Positions 8,250 to 15,962 of a stretch of 64,000 nt of DNA are shown piece by piece. How positions within the stretch are numbered: the stretch's first letter is position 1; the number at the start of each line of letters is the position of its first letter. A program made the translations under genes and the position numbers. The notes beneath the pieces were generated by a model, which did no database searches, was not told the origin of the DNA, and worked only from the letters and a program-made list of their open reading frames with translations. Source of the DNA: RYN-230 sp963717125. GTDB taxonomy: Bacteria > Actinomycetota > Actinomycetes > Streptosporangiales > Streptosporangiaceae. The stretch spans positions 62,001 through 126,000 of the forward strand of contig CAVQVG010000004.1 of assembly GCA_963717125.1 (NCBI GenBank), in the 5' to 3' direction.

Positions 8250-9110
8250 GTGAACCTGAACAGCTATCTCGTCGAGCGCGCGCTGCGGCTGGGCCCGCCG
8301 CGGACCGGCCAGCTCCGGGACTTCCAGCTGCTGCAGCAGGCAGGCCGCCCGGCCCGGCTCACGGTCGGGCCGTGGACGCACCTCTCCCAGGACCCCGCGC
8401 CGGTCCGCGAGGCGCTCGACTTCGGCCTCCCCCTCGCGCGCGGCGAGCAGCCTGCTCAACGCCCTCCGGTGCGGCTGTACGTCATGGGCGAGGAGACCTG
8501 GCGGGAGTTCCCGTCCTGGCCGCCGCCCGGCTACCAGCCGCGCCGTTTCCATCTTCAGCCCGGCGGCGGGCTGTCCAGCGAGCTACCGGGGGAGTCGGCG
8601 CCGGACCGGTACCGGTACGATCCGGCCGACCCGACCCCGGCGGTCGGCGGGGTGCTGATGTCCCGCTCCGGCGGCCGGGTGGACAACACCGAGCTGGAGG
8701 CCCGCCCGGACGTGCTCGGCTACACCACCGCCACCCTCGGCGCCGACGTCGAGGTCATCGGCGAGGTCAGCGCCGAGATCTGGTTCCGGTCCAGCCTGCG
8801 CTACGCCGACGTCTTCGTCCGGCTGTGCGACGTGGATCCGCGCGGCCGGTCCAGGAACGTGTGCGACGGCCTGGTCAGCCGGGCCACGGCCAGCGAGCTC
8901 GGCTGCGTCACGGTCAGGCTGTGGCCGACCGCGCACCGGTTCCGGGCCGGCCACCGGATCAGGGTCCAGGTGTCCAGCGGCGCCTTCCCGCGCTACGCCC
9001 GCAACCTGGGCACCGGCGAACCGCGCCGCACCGGCAGCACGCTCCGGACCGCCGACCAGGAGGTCTATCACGACCCAGGCCACCCCTCGGCCATCATTCT
9101 GCCGGTGTGA
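8250..9110 (+). pseudogene. CocE/NonD hydrolase, catalytic half missing
   Basis: The 286-residue frame begins near LRDFQLLQQAGRPARL and TVGPWTH, which normally sit at the end of the alpha/beta hydrolase domain of CocE/NonD (Xaa-Pro dipeptidyl-peptidase-like) enzymes. The rest is the C-terminal jelly-roll domain (LGYTTATL, VEVIGEVSAEIWF, HRIRVQVSSGAFPRYARN). The nucleophile and most of the catalytic domain, some 300 residues, are absent. A GTG with AAGGAG nine bases upstream could still allow translation of the fragment. It abuts the HbpS remnant, so the junction marks a deletion. Confidence 0.75.
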
Positions 9111-9182
9111 CGCGCTCGGCTGGATTTCGCTGGGCATGATTGACGAAGATGAGCTGGCCTACAGCGAGGGGGTCGGGGAATT

Positions 9183-11999
9183 GTGCCAGGCCAGCTGCTG
9201 TGCCGGGGCCTTGACTGGCAGCTGAGCGCGGCCGGCGTGCTGCGGCTGGTGCGGGACGACCCGCACCCGGTGGCGCTGCTCGGGGGCTGGGCGGGCGGCA
9301 GCGACATCGTGGCCGCCGGCCCGGTGCGGGTGTGCGGTGCGCCCGGGCCGGCTGCGAAGGTGCTGGACACGCCGCTGCCCGGCGGCCTGCCCGGCGGCCT
9401 GCCGGGCGGACGGTCCGGGCGGCGGGACGCGGCGGGCGCGGTTGGGTTCGGCGGCGGCTGGATCGGCTACCTGGGCTTCGGCCTGGCTGGCCAGTTCCTG
9501 CCGGTGCCGCCGCCGCCCGGTCCGCCCGGCCGGCTGCGCGCCTGGTGGTTCGGCTACTACGACCATGTGCTGCGCCGCGACCGGGCCACCGGCCGGTGGG
9601 TGTTCGAGGCGCTGTGCACCCCTGGCCGCGCGGTCGCGCTGGAGCGCCGGTTCGATGAGCTGTCCCGCCGCCCGCACCAGGGCGGCGGCCAGCCGCGCGG
9701 CTATTCCAGCGGAACGTTCCAGCTGACCCCGTCGGCGGCGGAGCACCGGGCCGCGGTCCGCCAGGCGGTCAGCTACATCCGCCGCGGCGACATCTTCCAG
9801 GCCAACATCTGCCTGCGGCTCGAAGCGGAGTTCCACGGAGACCCGCTCGACGCGTTCTGCCAGGCGGTCACCCGGCTGGACCCGCCGTATGCCGCGTTCC
9901 TGCGCACCCCGGACGGGGCCGTGGCCAGCCTGTCCCCGGAGCTGTTCCTGCGCCGCACGGGGACGGACGTGTGCTCGCGGCCGATCAAGGGCACCCGCGC
10001 CCGGCCGGCCGAGGAGCAGGCCGCGCGGCGGCAGCGCGCGGCGCTACGGCGTTCGGTCAAGGACCGGGCGGAGAACGTGATGATCGTCGATCTGATGCGC
10101 AACGACCTGAGCCGGGTCTGCCTGCCCGGCAGCGTGCAGGTGCCCGCGCTGCTCCGCGCCGAGGCGCACCCGGGGGTGTGGCACCTGGTCTCGGACGTCG
10201 GCGGCACGCTGCCGGCCGGGACCGGCGACCTGCCGCTGGTCGCCGCCGCGTTCCCGCCCGGGTCGGTCACCGGCGCCCCGAAGGTGCGCGCCCTGGAGAT
10301 CATCCACGAGCTCGAGGCCACGCCGCGGGAGGTCTACACCGGGGCGATCGGCTACCGCAGCCCGGTGGCCGGCCTGGAGCTGAACGTGGCCATCCGCACG
10401 TTCGAGTTCGGGGACGGCCGGGTCTGGCTGGGCAGCGGCGGCGGCATCACGGCCCGGTCGGACGACGCGGCCGAATACGGCGAGTGCCTGGTCAAGGCGG
10501 CCCCGTTGATCCGGGCGCTCGGCGGCACCTACCGCGAAGCATCGCGGCCCGCGGCCATCCCGGCGGCGCTGCGGCCGCGGGCGGCCGTGGGCGTGTTCAC
10601 CTCGCTGCGGGTGACCGACGGCGCGGGGCACGACCTGGACCGCCATCTGGCCCGGCTGGCGGAGAGCAGCTGGCGGCTGTTCGGCAAGCGGCTGCCGCCC
10701 GGCCTGCGCGCCGAGGTGGCCGCCCGGCTGGCCGAGCGGCCATCGGGCCGGCTGCGCATCACGGCGCGGCCGGTGGGCGGCCCGCTCCAGGTCAGCGCCG
10801 AGGTGGTGGCGGAGGGCCCCGCCCTGGACGCGGTGGCGCTGCACCCGGTCACCGTGCCCGGCGGGCTGGGCGGCCACAAATGGCGGGACCGCCGCCTGCT
10901 GGCCCGGCTGGCCGAGGCCGCCCACCTCGGCCCGGATGATCAGTTGCTCATCGAGGACGGTGCCGGTGATGTGCTGGAGACCGACCGGGCCAACGTCTTC
11001 GCGGTCCTGGACGGCGTGCTGGTCACGCCGCCCACGGACGGCAGGCTGCTGCCCGGCATCACCCGGGCTGCGGCGCTGCGGCTGGCCGCCTGGCACGGCA
11101 TCACCAGCAAGGAGATGCCGGTCAGCAGGCAGCGGCTGCTGACAGCCAGCGAGGTGTTCGTCACCAATTCGGTGCACGGCGTGATCCCGGTCCGGTCCCT
11201 CGGCGGCACCGCGGCGGCATGGGACGTCGGGCCGGTCACCAGCCGCCTGCGGCACGCCCTGGCCGGCCGGCCGCTCGGCCTGTCCACCCCACCCGGCCCG
11301 CCGGTCCCGGCCGGCGCGGTGGCCGGTGCGCTGGCCCGGGTGCGGGCGGGCCGGGCCGCCTCGGCCGCCCCGCTGATCGTCCTGGTGGACAACTACGACT
11401 CGTTCACGTACAACCTCGCCCACCTTTTGCTCAGCCACGGCGGCCAGGTCGAGGTGGTGCGCAACGACGAAGTCAGCGCGGCCGACATCGCCGGATTCGG
11501 CCCGGACGGCATCGTCATCTCACCTGGCCCCGGCACCCCGGCCGAGGCCGGGGTCAGCGTCGGCACCGTCCGGGCCTGCGCGGCCAGCACCCCGCTGCTC
11601 GGCATCTGCCTGGGCCACCAGGCCATCGCCGCCGCGTACGGCGGCCGGATCATCGTCGCCCCGCAGCCCGCGCATGGCGTGGCCACCCCGGTCAGCCACG
11701 ACGGTCAGGGCGTGCTGGCCGGCCTGCCGCAGGGTTTCGCCGCGGCGCGCTACCACTCGCTGATCGTGGACGAGGGCGCGCTGCCGCCCGGCCTGCTGAT
11801 CACCGCGCGCGGCCCGGGCGGCATCCCGATGGGGTTGCGGCACGCCGCGCATCCGGCCGAAGGTCTCCAGTTCCATCCGGAGTCCATCCTCACCGCGCAC
11901 GGCGCGGCCATCATCCGCACCTTCATCGGCCAGGCTCGCCGAACTCGGCGAACTCGGCGGCCAGCCCGGCCGGGGCGCGCATCCGCCACGCGTCGGTGA
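9183..11999 (+). CDS. PabB-PabC-PabA trifunctional fusion for 4-aminobenzoate synthesis
   Basis: A 938-residue protein with three enzyme parts. Residues about 175-455 are chorismate-binding PabB (RRGDIFQANIC, PIKGTRAR, TGAPKVRALEII). Residues about 465-700 are a class IV aminotransferase-fold lyase, PabC, with the PLP lysine in GGHKWRDRR near 564 and ETDRANVF. Residues about 728-920 are a class I glutaminase, PabA, with the cysteine in GICLGHQ near 807 and FHPES. All key residues are present, so one chain could turn chorismate plus glutamine into 4-aminobenzoate for folate or a secondary metabolite. GTG start after GGGGAATT. It ends in an Arg-rich tail overlapping the convergent gene by 77 bp. 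Confidence 0.92.
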   Translation: MPGQLLCRGLDWQLSAAGVLRLVRDDPHPVALLGGWAGGSDIVAAGPVRVCGAPGPAAKVLDTPLPGGLPGGLPGGRSGRRDAAGAVGFGGGWIGYLGFGLAGQFLPVPPPPGPPGRLRAWWFGYYDHVLRRDRATGRWVFEALCTPGRAVALERRFDELSRRPHQGGGQPRGYSSGTFQLTPSAAEHRAAVRQAVSYIRRGDIFQANICLRLEAEFHGDPLDAFCQAVTRLDPPYAAFLRTPDGAVASLSPELFLRRTGTDVCSRPIKGTRARPAEEQAARRQRAALRRSVKDRAENVMIVDLMRNDLSRVCLPGSVQVPALLRAEAHPGVWHLVSDVGGTLPAGTGDLPLVAAAFPPGSVTGAPKVRALEIIHELEATPREVYTGAIGYRSPVAGLELNVAIRTFEFGDGRVWLGSGGGITARSDDAAEYGECLVKAAPLIRALGGTYREASRPAAIPAALRPRAAVGVFTSLRVTDGAGHDLDRHLARLAESSWRLFGKRLPPGLRAEVAARLAERPSGRLRITARPVGGPLQVSAEVVAEGPALDAVALHPVTVPGGLGGHKWRDRRLLARLAEAAHLGPDDQLLIEDGAGDVLETDRANVFAVLDGVLVTPPTDGRLLPGITRAAALRLAAWHGITSKEMPVSRQRLLTASEVFVTNSVHGVIPVRSLGGTAAAWDVGPVTSRLRHALAGRPLGLSTPPGPPVPAGAVAGALARVRAGRAASAAPLIVLVDNYDSFTYNLAHLLLSHGGQVEVVRNDEVSAADIAGFGPDGIVISPGPGTPAEAGVSVGTVRACAASTPLLGICLGHQAIAAAYGGRIIVAPQPAHGVATPVSHDGQGVLAGLPQGFAAARYHSLIVDEGALPPGLLITARGPGGIPMGLRHAAHPAEGLQFHPESILTAHGAAIIRTFIGQARRTRRTRRPARPGRASATRR

Positions 12000-12306
12000 T
12001 CAGCTCGCCCAGCCGCGCCGTGTCCACCTCGGCCAGCCGCAGCATGACCAGCGGCCAGCCGTCATAGCCCGGCGTGGTGAAGAACAGCCGCGGCTCGCCG
12101 AGCAGCAGGGCCTGCTTCTCGGCTTCGTCCCCGACGAACAGCACCGCGATGTCGGTGCGCAGCACCCGCCGCTGGCCCGGCTGGCGCTCCGGGTAGGACC
12201 AGACGAATCCCTTGCCGCCGACCCGGAAGTCGAAGCCGTCGCAGTCGATCTCATCCACGTGCGGCAGGCCCAGCGCGACGCGCCGGACGTCATCCTGGTC
12301 AGCCAT
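11923..12306 (-). CDS. MmcQ/YjbR family protein
   Basis: 127 residues. It shows the YjbR pattern: DDVRRVALGLPHVDE at the start, FRVGGKGFVWSYPER, VLFVGDEAEKQALL and a tryptophan/tyrosine-rich end (YDGWPLVMLRLAEVD, LITDAWRMRAP). ATG start preceded by GGGAGAGGG. Its last 25 codons overlap the end of the Pab fusion on the other strand, so the two transcripts are complementary there. Function unknown; the fold suggests nucleic-acid or small-ligand binding. Confidence 0.82.
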   Translation of the reverse strand: MADQDDVRRVALGLPHVDEIDCDGFDFRVGGKGFVWSYPERQPGQRRVLRTDIAVLFVGDEAEKQALLLGEPRLFFTTPGYDGWPLVMLRLAEVDTARLGELITDAWRMRAPAGLAAEFAEFGEPGR

Positions 12307-12374
12307 CGAGCCCTCTCCCGGATCGGACCACCCGCATCCGCTCAGGCTAGGCGCTGGCCCCGACAGCCGGGCGG

Positions 12375-14057
12375 TCAGCCGAGACCGGCGAACACGCCGG
12401 TGGACTGGTAGCCGGGGATCCCACCGACCACGGTGGCCAGCACCTCGATGTCGGCGATGCGGTCCGGGTCGGCGTCCAGCGGGCTGGCGCCGAGCACCAC
12501 GAAGTCGGCCAGCTTGCCCGGCTCGAGCGAGCCGATCTCGTCCTCCCGGTGCATGGCGAACGCGGCGGCCCGGGTGTACATGGCCAGCGCGTCCCGGGCG
12601 GTCAGCCGCTCGCCGGGACCGAGCACCCGGCCGTCCGCGGTGCGGCGCAGCACGGCATCGCGGATGCCGACCAGCGGGCTGGCCGTGATGACCGGCGCGT
12701 CGGACGACCCGGCCACCGGGATGCCGGCCCGCCGCCAGGAGGCGAACGCGTACAGCTGGTCGCTGGACTCCGGGAACGCGGCGGCGAAACCGTCGCCCAG
12801 CGTGGACAGGAAGCCCGGCTGGCTGGCCACCACGATGCCGAGTTCCGCGGCCCGGGCGGCCAGCGCCGGGTACATCGCCCCGGCGTGCTCGATCCGGTGC
12901 CGCCGCGGGTTGCCAGCGCCGTTCCCGTCCGGCCCGGCCAGGACCGCGGCGTAGGCATCGAGGACAGCCTCGATCGCGCGGTCGCCCTGGGCGTGGATGC
13001 AGACCTGGAACCCGCGCGCGGCGAAGTCGCCGACCATCCCGGTCAGCTCCTCGCGGGAAAAGGCCAGGATCCCCGAGCCGTACGGCGGGACCGGATAGCT
13101 GCCGTGGATGGCCGCGGTGCGGCTGCTCATCCCGCCGTCGGCCCAGATCTTCACCGCGTCGGCGGTCAGCCGGGCCGAGTGGGTGCCGCGCAGGCCAGAT
13201 TCGAGCAGCCAGTCCACCTGGTCGTGCACGACCAGCCCGTAAATCCGCATCGGCAGCAGGCTGTGCTCATCCGCCTCGGCGAACGCGGTGAGTGTGTCCC
13301 GGCGCACATCGGCGTCGCAGGCCGCGGTCACGCCGAGCGCGGTGAAATGCTGGCCGGCCAGCTGCATCAGCCCGGCCCGCTGGGCCGCGCTCATCCGGGC
13401 CAGGTCGGCCCGGAAGTTGCGTTCGAACAGCGCGAACATCGGCCCCTCGTACAGCACGCCGTCCAGCCGGCCCGCGTCGTCCCGGCCGAACGCCCCGCCC
13501 GGCTGGTCGGGCTGCCCGTCGGTCAGGCCGGCCTCGGCCAACGCGGCCGAGTTCAGCACGCAGGCGTGCAGCGACGTGTGGTACAGCACGGCCGGGCGGT
13601 CCGGCACGGCCGCGTCGAGCTCGGCCCGGGTCGGGTGGCGCCCCTCGCGCAGCCGGTACTCCAGGTAGCCGCTGCCCGTCACCCAGCTGCCCGGCGGGGT
13701 GCGGCCAGCCGCGTCGCGCAGCCGGGCCTGGATGGCCGGGATGTCCGGCGCGGACGGCTGGCGGCAATCCGCCCCGGCCGCCAGGTAGCCGACATCGGAC
13801 ACGTGGCAGTGCGCGTCGATCAGCCCGGGGATGACCGTCGCCCCGTCCAGCCGCACCACCTGGGCGTCCGGCCCGGCCGCGGCGCGGACCGGCCCGGCTG
13901 GGCCGACGGCCGCGATCCGGCCGTCCCGGACCAGCAGGCAGCGGGCCGGCTCCGCGCCCGCGGCCGGCCCCGGTTCCGCGCCCGCGGCCACCCCCGGCTC
14001 CGCATCCGAGCCCGCGGCCATGGTGATGATGTCCGCGTCCTCGATCAGTAGCTCCAT
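12375..14057 (-). CDS. Amidohydrolase family 3 (YtcJ-like)
   Basis: A 560-residue metal-dependent hydrolase of the amidohydrolase 3 group. It has an N-terminal beta-sandwich strand (LLVRDGRIAAVGP), the metal-binding VIPGLIDAHCHV near residue 100, a central KIWADGGMSSRTA, QVCIHAQGDRAIEA, RIEHAGAMYP, the acid in GSSDAPV, and a C-terminal LEPGKLADFVVL return to the sandwich. Substrates of such enzymes are exocyclic amides or formamides; the specific one is unknown. GGAGGG lies seven bases before the start. An Ala/Pro/Gly-rich insert (residues 15-38) interrupts the first sandwich strands. Divergent from the SDR gene. Confidence 0.88.
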   Translation of the reverse strand: MELLIEDADIITMAAGSDAEPGVAAGAEPGPAAGAEPARCLLVRDGRIAAVGPAGPVRAAAGPDAQVVRLDGATVIPGLIDAHCHVSDVGYLAAGADCRQPSAPDIPAIQARLRDAAGRTPPGSWVTGSGYLEYRLREGRHPTRAELDAAVPDRPAVLYHTSLHACVLNSAALAEAGLTDGQPDQPGGAFGRDDAGRLDGVLYEGPMFALFERNFRADLARMSAAQRAGLMQLAGQHFTALGVTAACDADVRRDTLTAFAEADEHSLLPMRIYGLVVHDQVDWLLESGLRGTHSARLTADAVKIWADGGMSSRTAAIHGSYPVPPYGSGILAFSREELTGMVGDFAARGFQVCIHAQGDRAIEAVLDAYAAVLAGPDGNGAGNPRRHRIEHAGAMYPALAARAAELGIVVASQPGFLSTLGDGFAAAFPESSDQLYAFASWRRAGIPVAGSSDAPVITASPLVGIRDAVLRRTADGRVLGPGERLTARDALAMYTRAAAFAMHREDEIGSLEPGKLADFVVLGASPLDADPDRIADIEVLATVVGGIPGYQSTGVFAGLG

Positions 14058-14147
14058 CGGTCAGCCCTCCAATGGCTGGGATCCGGACCAGTTGTTCCGC
14101 CGCGCCCGGCCTGGTCTTAGCATCCCTCGCATGAGGAGCAGCGGGAC

Positions 14148-14194
14148 GGGATGGGCATGAGCGGCAGCCGAAAGGGATGGGCATGAGCGGCAGC
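14148..14194 (+). repeat. 21-bp direct repeat duplicating the SDR start region
   Basis: GGGATGGGCATGAGCGGCAGC occurs at 14148-14168 and again at 14174-14194 (one base longer than I may quote as a run is avoided by position: the two copies are identical). The second copy contains the SDR start codon at 14183; the first carries an identical but unused ATG. Confidence 0.9.
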
Positions 14195-14968
14195 GGAACC
14201 GGACGGCTGGCGGGCAAGGTGGCCCTGATCACCGGGACGGGCGGCGGCATGGGCCGGGCCGCGGCCATCCTGTTCGCGCAGGAAGGCGCCCGGGTGGTCG
14301 GGTGTGACCTGAACGCGGCGGCGTCGGCGGAAACCGTCGGCCTGGCCCGGGCCGCGGGCGGCGAGATGACCGCGATGGCCCCGGTCAACCTGGGCGATCC
14401 GGACGCCGCCGCGGCCTGGGTGGACAAGGCCGCGGCCCGCTACGGCGGCATCGACGTGCTGTACAACAACGCGTCGGCGATCCGGATGGCGCCCATCGAC
14501 CGGCTGACCGTCGAAGACTGGCGGTTCACCTTGCGCAACGAGCTGGACACGGTCTTCTACGTGACCCGGGCGGCCTGGCCGCACCTGATCACCAGGGGCG
14601 GCGGCTCGATCATCAACGTGGGCTCGATCGCCGCCATCCGCGGCGTCGAGTTCATCGAGCAGAACGCGCACAGCGCGGCCAAGGCCGGCTGCGTCGCGCT
14701 CACCTTGCAGTTCGTGGCCGAGGGCCGCGGGCACCGCATCCGGGCCAACACGATCAGCCCGGGCCTGATCCACACGCCCGCCACCGACCCACTGCTGGCC
14801 GACCCGCCGGAGGTATTCCAGCGGATGGTGCTGGACCGCATCCCGATGGGGCGGGTCGGCCAGCCCGAGGACATCGCCAAGGCAGCGCTGTTCCTGGCCT
14901 CGGACGAGTCCGCCTGGATCTCGGGCGCCAACATCGTGGTGGACGGCGGCCTGACCACGCTCGGCTAG
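14183..14968 (+). CDS. SDR family oxidoreductase with His at the catalytic Tyr position
   Basis: A 261-residue short-chain dehydrogenase. It has the cofactor motif TGTGGGMGR (residues about 14-22), NNAS near 92, the catalytic-region serine in NVGSIAAI, and IRANTISPGLI plus the C-terminal ISGANIVVDGG. The usual YxxxK reads HSAAK (in QNAHSAAKAGC), so the general base tyrosine is histidine. I recall other actinobacterial SDRs with AHxAxKGG in this place, so this may be a subfamily feature. ATG at 14183 is chosen because AAAGGG lies directly against the ATG at 14177. Divergent from the amidohydrolase. Confidence 0.88.
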   Translation: MSGSGTGRLAGKVALITGTGGGMGRAAAILFAQEGARVVGCDLNAAASAETVGLARAAGGEMTAMAPVNLGDPDAAAAWVDKAAARYGGIDVLYNNASAIRMAPIDRLTVEDWRFTLRNELDTVFYVTRAAWPHLITRGGGSIINVGSIAAIRGVEFIEQNAHSAAKAGCVALTLQFVAEGRGHRIRANTISPGLIHTPATDPLLADPPEVFQRMVLDRIPMGRVGQPEDIAKAALFLASDESAWISGANIVVDGGLTTLG

Positions 14969-15023
14969 CCGGGACCGGGGGGCTGCATCATGCGCCGCGA
15001 GGCGGCGGGGGAGCATGGTGCAC

Positions 15024-15962
15024 ATGGCAACCGAACTGGTGCTGCTGGGCACGGCCGGTGCGCCTGCGCCGGTGGCCGGCCGGGCCGGAATCTCGTACGC
15101 GCTGGTCACCGGCGGACGGGTCTACGTGGTCGACTGCGGCCGCGGCACGCCATCCGGCTACGCCGACGCCGGGCTCGACTTCGCCCGGCTGGCTTGTGTG
15201 TTCCTCAGCCACCTGCACGTCGACCACACCGGGGACCTGGCCGGGCTGCTGCTGTACCCGTGGGGGCTCCGGGCCGGGCCGGTGCCGCCGGTCCAGGTCT
15301 ACGGGCCGGGCCGGCCCGCGCAGCTGCCCGCCGGGGACGCCGCGTTCCACCGGGCCACCACGATCCACCCGGAGCTGCCCGCCCCCGGCACCACCGACCT
15401 GGTCGAGCACATCCTGGCCGGTTACGCCTATCACCTGAACGTGATGCCGCTGGACGCGGCCATGCCGGACCCGGGCCAGCTGGTCCGGGCCACCGACATC
15501 ACCGCGCCTTGTGTGGTCCTCGACGACCGGGGCGTCCGGGTCAGCGCGGTCGAGGTGACGCACGGCCACGCGGTCCCGGCCTTCGCCTACCGGTTCGACA
15601 CCGCGGCCGGCTCGGTGGTGTTCTCCGGCGACACCACGGTGAACGACGACCTGATCGCGCTGGCCCAGGGCGCGGACATCCTGGTGCATCACGTGGCCGA
15701 CCTCGGCTACCTGGAACGGCACGGCTGGTCCGGTGCCGCGCTGGACCGGATGGCCGGGCTGCACACCGATGTCACCGAGGTCGGCGGCGTGGCGCAGCGG
15801 GCCGGGGTCGGCGAGCTCATCCTGAGCCACTACCTGCCGGCCGAACCTGACGCGATCAGCGAGGCGGACTGGGTGGCGCGGGCCAGCCAGGGGTTCAGCG
15901 GCCGCACGGTCGCGGGCCGGGACGGGCTGCGCCGGACGCTGCCGGATGCGGGCGGCCGCTGA
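15024..15962 (+). CDS. Metallo-beta-lactamase-fold hydrolase (RNase Z/arylsulfatase-like)
   Basis: A 312-residue MBL-fold enzyme: TELVLLGTAGAP, the metal motif SHLHVDHTGD near residue 64, VEVTHGHAVPAFAYRF, FSGDTTVNDD (bridging aspartate) and the late LILSHYLP histidine. This arrangement fits the RNase Z-like/arylsulfatase-type group that carries a long middle insert. The ATG at 15024 is favoured over 15015 because GGGGGAG then lies about ten bases upstream. The stop overlaps the cydA start (A of TGATG), so it is translationally linked to cydAB. Substrate unknown. Confidence 0.85.
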   Translation: MATELVLLGTAGAPAPVAGRAGISYALVTGGRVYVVDCGRGTPSGYADAGLDFARLACVFLSHLHVDHTGDLAGLLLYPWGLRAGPVPPVQVYGPGRPAQLPAGDAAFHRATTIHPELPAPGTTDLVEHILAGYAYHLNVMPLDAAMPDPGQLVRATDITAPCVVLDDRGVRVSAVEVTHGHAVPAFAYRFDTAAGSVVFSGDTTVNDDLIALAQGADILVHHVADLGYLERHGWSGAALDRMAGLHTDVTEVGGVAQRAGVGELILSHYLPAEPDAISEADWVARASQGFSGRTVAGRDGLRRTLPDAGGR

